DNA of 64,000 nt, from positions 496,001 to 560,000 of the forward strand of contig CALGXC010000004.1 in NCBI GenBank assembly GCA_937936045.1, in the 5' to 3' direction. Positions 17,600-26,250 of the stretch are shown here, in pieces (within the stretch, counting starts at the first letter, position 1; every line of letters begins with the position of its first letter). The notes under the pieces were generated by a model. The model was given only the letters and a program-made list of their open reading frames with translations. It had not been told where the DNA came from and made no database searches. The position numbers and the translations under genes were made by a program. This DNA is from an uncultured Candidatus Saccharibacteria bacterium (GTDB lineage: Bacteria; Patescibacteriota; Saccharimonadia; Saccharimonadales; Saccharimonadaceae).

Positions 17600-18304
17600 A
17601 TGAAGAGGGTTTGTGTTATTATTCCAGCTTACAACGAGGAGGCCGTTATTGAGAGTGTGATTAAAAAAGCCAAAAAGGTTTTTTCAAAAGTCGAAAAAGA
17701 CTATTTGATCGACATAGTACTCGTCAACGATGGGTCCAAAGATGACACTCTTGAGCAGGCTAAAAAAGGCGGCGCAATAGTTATTGATCATATATTGAAT
17801 TCCGGAGCTGGAGGTGCCACATTAACTGGCCTCGCCTACGCTCGACAAAATAATTATGACATTGCCGCCACTATGGATGCCGACGGTCAACATGACCCAG
17901 AAGATGTTTTAGCTGGAATTAAAAAAATCTCCACTTCTAATACAGACCTATTGATTGGTAGTCGACTCATCAATAGCGAGGGCATGTCCAGGACTAAAGT
18001 CCTAGGAAACAAAGGCCTCAGCTTCATCACCTACGTACTGTTCGGTATCAACGTTACCGATTCACAATCTGGTCTGCGAGTTTACTCACGAAAGGCCATT
18101 GATAGCCTTGACTGGAAATCAACTGGTTATGAGTTTTGCTCAGAGATGATTTGGCGAGCTAAACAGGCAAGCATGGTTATTTCTGAATACCCGATTAAAG
18201 CAATTTACACCGACTATTCCCGAGCCAAAGGTCAAAACAACTGGAACGCCATCAATATTATCAAACGACTATTTAAGCAACGCTTAACGGAGTTATTTGA
18301 ATGA
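17600..18304 (+). CDS. GT2 polyprenyl-phosphate glycosyltransferase (DPM1-like)
   Basis: This 234-residue soluble GT-A enzyme has IPAYNEE at the N-terminus, VNDGSKDDT, the metal-binding DADGQHDP and SQSGLRVYS. It lacks C-terminal membrane helices, so it resembles short dolichyl-phosphate mannose synthases. It overlaps the next gene by 4 nt (ATGA), a DUF2304-type membrane protein; this pairing is common and suggests that the partner anchors it or handles the lipid-linked sugar. Confidence 0.9.
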   Translation: MKRVCVIIPAYNEEAVIESVIKKAKKVFSKVEKDYLIDIVLVNDGSKDDTLEQAKKGGAIVIDHILNSGAGGATLTGLAYARQNNYDIAATMDADGQHDPEDVLAGIKKISTSNTDLLIGSRLINSEGMSRTKVLGNKGLSFITYVLFGINVTDSQSGLRVYSRKAIDSLDWKSTGYEFCSEMIWRAKQASMVISEYPIKAIYTDYSRAKGQNNWNAINIIKRLFKQRLTELFE

Positions 18305-18654
18305 GATATCTTATCCTCATACTACTCAATGTGCCGATTATTCTGGCGGCACTAATCAATATAATCACTCAATACAAACTGCGTAAAGTCAGCCCGGCAC
18401 GCTTTCGTCATCAACTCATTATTTGGCTAGTCATCATGGTTTCCTTGATGGGGTCGTTCCCGATATACAACATCTCACTTGGGCATCCGCCACTTGATTC
18501 ATCAGAATTAAGCTTGTTTGATATTTTACAAACTACGACGATTATTTTTCTATTCTATATCGCCAACAACCAACGCCAACGTATCGACCAAAACGAGCGC
18601 AGACTACGCGACCTACATCAAGAATTATCAATTAGGCTATCTGTTAGAAGATAA
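18301..18654 (+). CDS. DUF2304-like small membrane protein
   Basis: This 117-residue protein has three hydrophobic segments and a charged C-terminal helix (RQRIDQNERRLRDLHQEL). Size, topology and coupling to a DPM1-like GT2 gene match the DUF2304 family. It probably acts with that enzyme at the membrane; the molecular role is not known. Confidence 0.8.
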   Translation: MRYLILILLNVPIILAALINIITQYKLRKVSPARFRHQLIIWLVIMVSLMGSFPIYNISLGHPPLDSSELSLFDILQTTTIIFLFYIANNQRQRIDQNERRLRDLHQELSIRLSVRR

Positions 18655-18683
18655 TTTTTATTAATACTTCCCTATATCCTATT

Positions 18684-19043
18684 CTATTTATTAGTCGCAG
18701 CAATCATCAAAACACCAACTAATATTAATATACAGCCGATAGTTTTAATTATAGTAAAGCTTTCGTTAAAAATTACTACAGCTGTTAGCATAAGCAACAG
18801 GTAGACTAGTCCTATCGTTAGCGGTGAAATAAATGATAATTCAAACCTGTTTAATAAAATTATATATAAAAAGAAACTTACCCCGTAAAACAATATACCA
18901 AACAGGCTCATTATAGGAAGATGTAAATTAGTATAAGGAATTGTAAGTAAATGAGCTGAACCCGCTGACAATCCTCCTAATTTTATTAATGTTGATCCAC
19001 TAACCGCCGCTACAACATACGCAATTATCAGAAATATATTCAT
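18684..19043 (-). CDS. EamA/SMR-like four-helix membrane protein
   Basis: A 119-residue protein with four transmembrane segments in the small-multidrug-resistance/EamA half-transporter layout, including GSTLIKLGG near the start and FNESFTIIKTIGCILILVG near the end. In glycan clusters such half-size proteins (ArnE/ArnF type) are thought to flip lipid-linked sugars. It abuts the oxidoreductase gene (stop to start one base apart) and is last in a three-gene minus-strand operon. Confidence 0.75.
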   Translation of the reverse strand: MNIFLIIAYVVAAVSGSTLIKLGGLSAGSAHLLTIPYTNLHLPIMSLFGILFYGVSFFLYIILLNRFELSFISPLTIGLVYLLLMLTAVVIFNESFTIIKTIGCILILVGVLMIAATNK

Positions 19044-20105
19044 CTATCGCTTATTGACCTTATCAATTATAGAATTGGCAGCAGCTACATTTATCTTACC
19101 ATTTTCAGCTGTCAAAAACTTATCAACATTGCCGTCGACAATTGCAGACGTGAAACTACTTAATACCTTATCGTGACCATACAACAGATCTCCTATCACC
19201 CTGCGTATACCGTTAGCTATAAATTGTCCCCAATATTGAGTCGTATACTTTATCGAGCTACGCAACACATCTTTACCAAGATGTTCTCCGTCTGTTGGCA
19301 GGTGAATTAGGATATCTTTAAAGAAATCGTAGATGTAAATATCTTTCTTGAAGGATACCATATAATACCACTCACACACTGGTGAGCGGAAATTTAAGAA
19401 CATTGTTAATGGAACTTTACCCGCCATAGCATTGACCGAAAGAGTTACTGGAGTGGCCTCCTTCTTAGCGTTACCATACACCGCATGTGCATGCTGTATT
19501 TGCAACTTGCCAACATGTCTCTCTGGAAGATACAAGAAATGAGCAGCCTCATCATAAAACAGACCCAGAGGTAAATCATTATACCACTCTGGCAGCCGAC
19601 GGTCATGATTAGTAAACTGTACTTCAGTAATAGACACCACTTCACCATGTTTTTTAGACTCAACAATATCATTTAGTTTTAGCATCTTATTTGCATACTG
19701 GAAGTTATGCATAACATAGAACACTTTATTCTTACTCTTAGCCAGTTTTATCAACTCGTTGCATTCATCTTCATTCATCATCATTGGCTTCTCTACGAGT
19801 ACATGCTTATCAAGAGATAAACCCAATTTAACCAATGGATAATGAAGGTGTGGAGGAGCACCTATCACCCAGGCATCAGCATCATTCATCCAATCAGCAT
19901 TAACCACAACTAAACCGTCAGAAGATTCTTTTATTTGAGACACGTGAGGAATATTATGTTTTTTAGCTGTCTTTCTGGCTCGCTCTATTTTATTACTTAT
20001 AACACCAAATATCTCAGCATTCTTGATTTTCTTGAGTGCTGGGATATGTCTTGTATTTGATATATTTCCAGCACCAACTATTACGAACTTTACCGCTTTA
20101 GACAC
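19044..20105 (-). CDS. Gfo/Idh/MocA family sugar oxidoreductase
   Basis: This 353-residue protein has an N-terminal Rossmann domain (VGAGNISNTRHIPAL), the EKPMMMNEDE segment conserved in the family and a C-terminal alpha/beta domain. Such enzymes oxidise or reduce sugars or nucleotide-sugars with NAD(P). Placed between a GT4 gene and a flippase-like gene, it may make a modified sugar for the glycan. It shares one base with the upstream gene's stop. Confidence 0.85.
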   Translation of the reverse strand: MSKAVKFVIVGAGNISNTRHIPALKKIKNAEIFGVISNKIERARKTAKKHNIPHVSQIKESSDGLVVVNADWMNDADAWVIGAPPHLHYPLVKLGLSLDKHVLVEKPMMMNEDECNELIKLAKSKNKVFYVMHNFQYANKMLKLNDIVESKKHGEVVSITEVQFTNHDRRLPEWYNDLPLGLFYDEAAHFLYLPERHVGKLQIQHAHAVYGNAKKEATPVTLSVNAMAGKVPLTMFLNFRSPVCEWYYMVSFKKDIYIYDFFKDILIHLPTDGEHLGKDVLRSSIKYTTQYWGQFIANGIRRVIGDLLYGHDKVLSSFTSAIVDGNVDKFLTAENGKINVAAANSIIDKVNKR

Positions 20106-21247
20106 TATATACTCTCCTTGATTTTATTATCAACGCATTTCGCCACCGACTGCCAACTAAAAACACTCTCTATTCTCTTCTTTACATTATCTGCACTTTT
20201 TTTGCGCATAGACTCATTCTGTACCATTTCCATTAGAGCAATCTTTAAACTATCCACACTACCGTCAACTATTATACCATGGCGCTTGTCAATAATCACT
20301 TCTTCCGTCCCCCCTCTAGGAGTGGCAATAATAGCCGTTCGCATCAATCCAGCCTCTAATATGGCCGTAGGTAGCCCTTCAGGATAGAGTGACGGGTGAA
20401 CAAATATATCAGTACGCTTAAAGAGAGATAGGATATCACTAAAATTTATTTTACCTAAAAATTGTATAGAACTATCATCTAAATATCTAGACTCAAGCTC
20501 ATCTTTTAAAGGACCATCACCGGCAATAACTAGCCGAATTTTTTGATTTGACATCTCGCTTCTGACCTTATCAAATGCCTTAAGTAGATTGATGATTCCT
20601 TTTTCTTTTATAATACGCCCAGCATATGTAACTATGATTTCTCGCTTATCAAAATAATCATATTTATTAGTCGCCAGCAACTTATCCTTCGAGTCAATTG
20701 CATTGTACCAAACACCTTCTGCAGATATGCCAAAATGTTTCAACCACTTATTACAATTTTGCGATACGCCATAGTAGTAGTCAACATACTGCTTAATAAT
20801 TGCAGTCAAAACATGTTCGTATATTAACCCAAAAAAATCAAGAAGTTTATTCCCAACCGAAAAATGAGCAGTTCCATGTTCTATAAGAGCAACCTTTATC
20901 CCATGCTTTTTTGCCAACCTGGCACCCAGAAGACTTGTTAGATGAAATCTGGTATTAACTATACAAAAGCTAAAACTATTAAAATCAATATCTGAAATAA
21001 TATTAGCACTCTTACGTTTATTAATGATTGGGTATCTCTGTTTAAAAATATTATGCGTAGGTAATCGATATATAGTTCTGCTGCCTATCGTCTCTTTGGA
21101 GGGTAGGCTATTATCGTGTGCAGTAGTTACTATTGTGCATTGATACCCTATCTTCTCCAAAGCACTTGTTAATTTATCTACATATCTTTCCACGCCACCC
21201 AGGTGCGGAATAAAATACCCTGTATATATTAATATCTTCTTAGTCAT
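20105..21247 (-). CDS. GT4 family glycosyltransferase
   Basis: A 380-residue GT-B enzyme. N-terminus with YTGYFIPHLGGVERYV, donor-side motif YAGRIIKEKGIINLLKA and the PSLYPEGLPTAILEAG region with the E-x7-E pair. First gene of a three-gene minus-strand operon. The sequence upstream (21248-21361) contains no gene; the decayed fragments begin beyond it. Confidence 0.9.
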   Translation of the reverse strand: MTKKILIYTGYFIPHLGGVERYVDKLTSALEKIGYQCTIVTTAHDNSLPSKETIGSRTIYRLPTHNIFKQRYPIINKRKSANIISDIDFNSFSFCIVNTRFHLTSLLGARLAKKHGIKVALIEHGTAHFSVGNKLLDFFGLIYEHVLTAIIKQYVDYYYGVSQNCNKWLKHFGISAEGVWYNAIDSKDKLLATNKYDYFDKREIIVTYAGRIIKEKGIINLLKAFDKVRSEMSNQKIRLVIAGDGPLKDELESRYLDDSSIQFLGKINFSDILSLFKRTDIFVHPSLYPEGLPTAILEAGLMRTAIIATPRGGTEEVIIDKRHGIIVDGSVDSLKIALMEMVQNESMRKKSADNVKKRIESVFSWQSVAKCVDNKIKESI

Positions 21248-21361
21248 AAACCCCCATTTACTTAATCATATAATATCATATTTTGATAATTTTTACATAA
21301 ATAGTCCCTCATTGTCATTAGTTATATGATCAACTATTACTACTCGTTTAGTCCCTTACAG

Positions 21362-21574
21362 TTAAGTAACCCGTACATTATAGTAAATCGTTTGAACAGT
21401 ATAAAAAGCTAACATAAAGCACATAAAAAACAAAATTAAAAAACTACAAAAATATTTATTGCTTGTATCTACTTTTATATATTTTCGTAACCTAATAAAT
21501 AATGGATATAGCAGCATTAGAAAAGGCATAAAATACCTCCCTTGCAAACCAATATTTAGCCCAGCTTTCTTCAA
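21362..21574 (-). pseudogene. C-terminal remnant of a DUF2142-like membrane protein
   Basis: This frame encodes GLQGRYFMPF followed by two hydrophobic stretches, which resembles the C-terminal end of DUF2142-type polysaccharide-cluster membrane proteins. Nothing of the several hundred residues expected upstream remains. In the adjoining frame it meets the start of an aminotransferase, so the region is a deletion scar. Confidence 0.55.
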
Positions 21575-21677
21575 GCTCAGCGACTTTTGGGCCCTGAGCC
21601 AGCATACCTGACTCTATAACTTCATTTACCGCCCGACGCTCCTCTTCCTCTATAACGGGTGATGCGATGTTTATCAT
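21552..21677 (-). pseudogene. N-terminal remnant of a DegT/DnrJ/EryC1 aminotransferase
   Basis: The first 42 codons read MINIASPVIEEEE...SGMLAQGPKV, the standard beginning of PLP-dependent sugar aminotransferases of about 370 residues. Similarity ends near EESWAKY, where the sequence runs into the DUF2142-like tail in another frame. The catalytic Lys region is gone, so it is non-functional. Confidence 0.75.
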
Positions 21678-21814
21678 TACGTAGCCTCCTTACATTCTTA
21701 CTATCTTTAACAAAGATAGCGCATCACTCATTTTTTATTTTTCGTTTTTTAGACTTGTTCTCAAAAAAACACAATTTTTATACTTGCTATTTTTACTGTA
21801 TACTAATGAATGTT

Positions 21815-23818
21815 ATGCAAGCTCTACGTTCTATTTTTACAAAATTAAAAGACGATTCTTATAAAAAATGGATTTTCCCGTCTACTATTATCTTTTGTTT
21901 AATTTTTGCGACAGGATTTAAGATATCTGGATCTTCATTTGGCTTATACTATGACTCTTTCCTTAATGGTAAATCATCTAATCTCATATCAGGCGAAGCT
22001 CGACCTATTCGCAGCGACGAGTGGCTAGTCGTTACACAATTCACAATTGCACAAAAAGAAGCTGGATATCCACTAATCAACAAGAACTTTGGCAATTCTG
22101 GCAAGAATATGAGCCTTATATCTGATGCACCATACAAAGAATGGTCAACAATATTCCGACCTCAAAATCTTGCCTTTTTAATAGTTCCTTTCGAGTTTGC
22201 TTTTGCCTTTAAGTGGTGGCTATTACTAGCATCATTGCTATTAAGCATATACTTTCTATCGTTAAAATTTCTTCCCAATAAATACGTATTATCGGGATCT
22301 ATCGCTATCATAGGCTCTTTTACCCCTTTTATATTCTGGTGGTACCAAACCATTACCATAATGAGTATTGTCTGGGGAATTGTCATACTGCTATTAATAA
22401 TGAAATTAATAGAAAATAAATCTTTATCTTTTTTAAAGAGATATAAACATGGTGATATAATATCGAAACTCACACTATCACTTTTATTAACCTATTCAAT
22501 GGTAAGCTTCGCCCTACTATTGTACCCAGCCTTTCAGATACCTGTTATCATCACTGTATTTCTAGTGGCGATTGGCTATTATATAAATACTTGGAAAAAA
22601 GCACCCAAAAAAGTACGAAAAATACTATATGTAAATACAGCATTCATAGTAGGATCCGCTCTAGCAGCGATCGGCATAGTTGGTATATTTTTAATCACCA
22701 GAATAGATGCCGTACAAGCCATTTCTGGTACAGATTATCCCGGGGCACGATTCGTACATTCGGGAGCTCCATCACAGGCTGATCTAATCGGTCTCACTGG
22801 CTATAGTCAATACCGACTTATGGATGGCGCATCCATTTCATCGATAGATCCAAGTAAAGGATCCATTAATCAAAGTGAGATGTCTGCATTTATCATCACA
22901 CCTTTTGCATTTATCATTCCTATACTGTTTATTTTATATAGCAAATGGCGTAAAGATAAAACTATAGATTGGGTCGGAGTTGCTATTTTTGTTTCCTGCT
23001 TAATATTCATATCTCATTTATTTATTCCAGGATTCTCTTCAATAGCAAAACCTTTTATGATGCATCTTGTACCGATAACAAGATTGCAGCTTGGATTAGG
23101 TTTTATAGGAATCTTTTCATTAATATACACGCTTGCTAATACTATAAAATTTTCATCACAATATCGCTATTTACCATATCTATATTCAACAATGGTGATT
23201 ATTATTTACGTCTGCACCATCGTATATGTCGTAAAGTTCAATCGTAACTTTGCCGGAGATCTTCGCGTATTATTACTAGCCGCAATAAGCCTTTCTGGTG
23301 GACTAGCTCTTATATTTATAAAAAAGGAAAAACTCGGACTGTTAGTGCTTTCTTCTTTATGTATTATGTCGACAATAACTATACAGCCGTTATATAGAGG
23401 TCTAGGAAGCGGGTATAACGATAATATTATAACCAAAAAGATTATCTCTACCTCGTCTAGTGACGATATATGGGGATTGTCTGGCACAAGCGTGCTAGAA
23501 AATTTCCCTCAAATGGCAAATAGAAAATCAATTACGGGAGTCAATACTTACCCTGATAAAGATTTCTGGTCAAAAGTATCAAAAGATAAGACAATTTATA
23601 ACAGGTATGCACATATACTTCTGTCTGATACCATAGACAAAGATCTCGTACTTATTCAGCCGGATGTATTTATTGCAAAATTGAGTTGTAGTAATCATAT
23701 AGGAAAATCTGTTACTCGTGTGTTATCTACAACACCACTACAGCTACCTTGCTATGAACTAATCGATAAAGTCACTGTACATAATGGAGATATTTTATTC
23801 TATAAAAGAACTTTTTAA
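21815..23818 (+). CDS. Large multi-pass membrane protein of the polysaccharide cluster, possible GT-C enzyme
   Basis: About 667 residues. A short cytosolic N-terminus is followed by one membrane helix, an extracytoplasmic region with GEARPIRSDEW, about ten more helices and a C-terminal soluble domain (from about 570) without helices except the end. This layout and the acidic first loop resemble GT-C glycosyltransferases and related DUF families of glycan clusters, but I cannot assign a family. ATG 21815 is chosen since TATACT (21799-21804) would start transcription near 21811; ATG 21806 is the alternative. Longer starts reach into the aminotransferase remnant and are unlikely. Confidence 0.75.
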   Translation: MQALRSIFTKLKDDSYKKWIFPSTIIFCLIFATGFKISGSSFGLYYDSFLNGKSSNLISGEARPIRSDEWLVVTQFTIAQKEAGYPLINKNFGNSGKNMSLISDAPYKEWSTIFRPQNLAFLIVPFEFAFAFKWWLLLASLLLSIYFLSLKFLPNKYVLSGSIAIIGSFTPFIFWWYQTITIMSIVWGIVILLLIMKLIENKSLSFLKRYKHGDIISKLTLSLLLTYSMVSFALLLYPAFQIPVIITVFLVAIGYYINTWKKAPKKVRKILYVNTAFIVGSALAAIGIVGIFLITRIDAVQAISGTDYPGARFVHSGAPSQADLIGLTGYSQYRLMDGASISSIDPSKGSINQSEMSAFIITPFAFIIPILFILYSKWRKDKTIDWVGVAIFVSCLIFISHLFIPGFSSIAKPFMMHLVPITRLQLGLGFIGIFSLIYTLANTIKFSSQYRYLPYLYSTMVIIIYVCTIVYVVKFNRNFAGDLRVLLLAAISLSGGLALIFIKKEKLGLLVLSSLCIMSTITIQPLYRGLGSGYNDNIITKKIISTSSSDDIWGLSGTSVLENFPQMANRKSITGVNTYPDKDFWSKVSKDKTIYNRYAHILLSDTIDKDLVLIQPDVFIAKLSCSNHIGKSVTRVLSTTPLQLPCYELIDKVTVHNGDILFYKRTF

Positions 23819-23821
23819 AGC

Positions 23822-23850
23822 TTTACCGTTTTATCTATATCTGCTATAGT
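23822..23850 (+). promoter_or_regulatory. Promoter upstream of the 23872 gene
   Basis: TTTACC, a 17-nt spacer and TATAGT (23845-23850) lie before a leader of about 15 nt. It would drive the two-gene operon 23872-26156. Confidence 0.55.
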
Positions 23851-23871
23851 AGTGTTGATTAGGTAACAATT

Positions 23872-24462
23872 ATGAAAATACAGAAAAAACAAAATAAAAA
23901 AAATAAAGTATTAATTCTGATAGCTGTCATACTATTGTCTATAACAGGCTATGGCTTAATTTCCTATAAATTTAAGTTCTGGCCCTTCATCCAGAATCAA
24001 TTCAACACGGTCACCGAGGAACAGAAAACAGCTGGTCAAGACATAAAAAAAAGATCATTAAATGATGCATCCAATAAGTCAGGAAAAGAGTCATCAGGTC
24101 AAAAATCTAAAACACTACAAGGAAGCGATCCTTCGCCAGAACCGACTCCATCATCCAACGGAAAAAAACCAACAGTTGGAGTAAGTATAACAACTACAAC
24201 AGTCGATAAAGATTCAAACACTCTTTATATCCGTAGTTTGATCCAAACTATATCATCAAGCGGAAGATGTACGTTATCAATGCATAATACTAGCGGACAA
24301 ACGTATTCCAATAGCGTAGAGTTGCAAGCTGGACCAAGTACGTCTAGCTGCAAAGGATTTAACGTTCCATTGTCTCAATTGTCACCTGGAAAATGGACAA
24401 TAAACATTCACTATGAAGACAACAACGTGACTGGAGATACTGAAGGAGAAATAACTATATGA
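23872..24462 (+). CDS. Membrane-anchored protein with low-complexity stalk and beta-rich domain
   Basis: This 196-residue protein starts with a Lys/Asn-rich stretch and one hydrophobic anchor (about residues 11-30). A charged Ser/Lys/Pro-rich stalk runs to about 95, then a C-terminal domain of alternating polar strands with two Cys that could form a disulfide. I do not recognise a family; an Ig-like fold is a guess. It overlaps the following secreted protein by 4 nt (ATGA), so the two are probably made together and may interact. Confidence 0.65.
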   Translation: MKIQKKQNKKNKVLILIAVILLSITGYGLISYKFKFWPFIQNQFNTVTEEQKTAGQDIKKRSLNDASNKSGKESSGQKSKTLQGSDPSPEPTPSSNGKKPTVGVSITTTTVDKDSNTLYIRSLIQTISSSGRCTLSMHNTSGQTYSNSVELQAGPSTSSCKGFNVPLSQLSPGKWTINIHYEDNNVTGDTEGEITI

Positions 24463-26156
24463 AGAAATTAATATTAAAATTAGGCATACTTACGTCAATA
24501 TGCTTAGGGGTGATATTATCCTCTACGCCAGCATCTGCAGTATTAAATGATTTTGACCCAGGCAATATTATGGATGATGCCGTAGCAACAAATTACGGAT
24601 CCATGAGTGCGAGCCAAATTCAGTCATTTTTAAATAGTAAAGTTCCCCAATGTGATACAAATGGCGCCAAACCAGCCAGTGAGTTTGGAAGACCTGATAT
24701 AACTCGCGCTCAGTATGCCGCATCGAAAGGGTGGCATAGCCCTCCATATACCTGTCTCCGTGATTATAAAACAAAAGACGGGAGAAGCGCTGCTCAATTA
24801 ATCTTTGATGTCTCTCAAAAATATCATGTAAACCCACAGCTTTTAATAGTTTTGCTCCAAAAAGAGCAAGCCCTAGTTACTGACACGTGGCCAACTCGTG
24901 GGCAATTCAAAAGCGCAACTGGCTACGGATGTCCAGACACTGCCGAGTGTGATAGTAAATATTTTGGTCTAGAAAACCAGCTAGAATGGGCAGCGAAACA
25001 CTTTCACTACATAATAACACGTAATCCTAATTGGTTTTCACCATATACAACAGGCGTAAATTTCGTTCAATGGAGTCCAAATGCTGCTTGCGGAGGATCT
25101 AATGTAAATATTCAGAATTGGACAACCGCCGCTCTTTATAGTTATACACCATATCAACCAAATGCCGCTGCTATGTCATCTGGGTATGGCGTAGGTGATG
25201 GGTGTAGCGCCTATGGTAATCGTAACTTTTATAATTACTTTACAGACTGGTTTGGAGACACAAGATCAAGCAGTTCATTCTCTTGTAAAAACGGACAGAA
25301 TATACCTAACGTAGAAACTGGCGCTAGAATTATACCAACTAGGATAAATGGAAATAATGACACCTTAACTATATCCGTCCCTAATAATACTGGCAGTAAA
25401 TGTGCCGAAATGCACACATGGGCCAATAGTAACTTACAGGCATGGTCTCAGCATACAGCGACAAACTCATACACCTTTAATCAGCAGTACAGCAAGGTTA
25501 TATCAAGGAAGGTTAATAGCAAAAATACCGTATTAACAAAGGTTGACTATAATGGAACTGCAAGTGGTAGAGTAGAGTTTCATACGTGGACTCAAGATGG
25601 ATTGCGTTGGCTAGCTCACACTGCAACATCTGCCGGACCTATTGATCCGCTATTTTCTGAAGTTATAACAGCAGATACTGATGGCGATGGTAATGACGAA
25701 TATTATCTGATTAATTATGAGCAGACTAATTCTGGCATGATTGAAGTGCATGGTTGGAATAATAATGGAACTAGTTGGTTTAGGCACACAGCAACAAGCC
25801 ACCCTTCAGCTAGCATGAACACAGGAAGAGTTATTGCAGCAGATCTTGATGGAGATAAAAAAGATGAATTCATATATGTTAAATACGACAACACTACGAG
25901 TGGTCTTATCGAATTTCACGTATGGGATTCTTCGTTAAAAAACTGGGTACGTCACACCGCAAGTAATTACCCAGAATCTGGCTATGTGATAGGATCGAAT
26001 GACATAGTAGTAGCCGACTTGCAAGGAAGAGGAAAAGACACCATCTATTATGTCAAATACAGAGGTACAACCAATAATACCGTCGAAGTACATGGATGGG
26101 GCGACGGTCAACAATCATGGGCTAGCCACATATCTACATCATCAGGAATATACTAA
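24459..26156 (+). CDS. Secreted lysozyme-like protein with FG-GAP/VCBS-like repeats
   Basis: This 565-residue protein has a signal peptide ending near TPASA (residue 27). Residues about 28-265 form a Cys-containing domain with LLQKEQALV, reminiscent of the catalytic-Glu helix of soluble lytic transglycosylase-like proteins in Actinobacteria. Residues 290-565 contain about four repeats of some 68 residues, each with [EVF]-x-H-x-W, a HTA[TS] strand and calcium-loop-like DxDGDxxDE segments (ADTDGDGNDEYY, ADLDGDKKDEF), as in FG-GAP/VCBS beta-propellers. It has no anchor, so it is released or held by partners. A role in wall remodelling or surface binding is inferred. Confidence 0.75.
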   Translation: MKKLILKLGILTSICLGVILSSTPASAVLNDFDPGNIMDDAVATNYGSMSASQIQSFLNSKVPQCDTNGAKPASEFGRPDITRAQYAASKGWHSPPYTCLRDYKTKDGRSAAQLIFDVSQKYHVNPQLLIVLLQKEQALVTDTWPTRGQFKSATGYGCPDTAECDSKYFGLENQLEWAAKHFHYIITRNPNWFSPYTTGVNFVQWSPNAACGGSNVNIQNWTTAALYSYTPYQPNAAAMSSGYGVGDGCSAYGNRNFYNYFTDWFGDTRSSSSFSCKNGQNIPNVETGARIIPTRINGNNDTLTISVPNNTGSKCAEMHTWANSNLQAWSQHTATNSYTFNQQYSKVISRKVNSKNTVLTKVDYNGTASGRVEFHTWTQDGLRWLAHTATSAGPIDPLFSEVITADTDGDGNDEYYLINYEQTNSGMIEVHGWNNNGTSWFRHTATSHPSASMNTGRVIAADLDGDKKDEFIYVKYDNTTSGLIEFHVWDSSLKNWVRHTASNYPESGYVIGSNDIVVADLQGRGKDTIYYVKYRGTTNNTVEVHGWGDGQQSWASHISTSSGIY

Positions 26157-26194
26157 GTATAATAACTCATACATCTTTACATCGTAAATAATAT

Positions 26195-26233
26195 AAATAA
26201 CCGCGGCAGTACAACTTACTGTCGCGGTTATTT
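26195..26233. terminator. Strong hairpin between convergent genes
   Basis: A 17-bp stem with one G-T pair (26195-26211 with 26217-26233) and a 5-nt loop lies between the convergent genes ending at 26156 and 26251. The T tracts on both sides are short but present, so it can terminate both. Confidence 0.8.
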
Positions 26234-26250
26234 ATAATTAATAGTTAACG

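Noticed and set aside
21659..21814. Longer start for the large membrane protein
   Set aside because: The extension is antisense to the aminotransferase remnant, and the TATACT element at 21799-21804 would lie inside the gene; the hydrophobic core and conserved-looking region begin after 21815.
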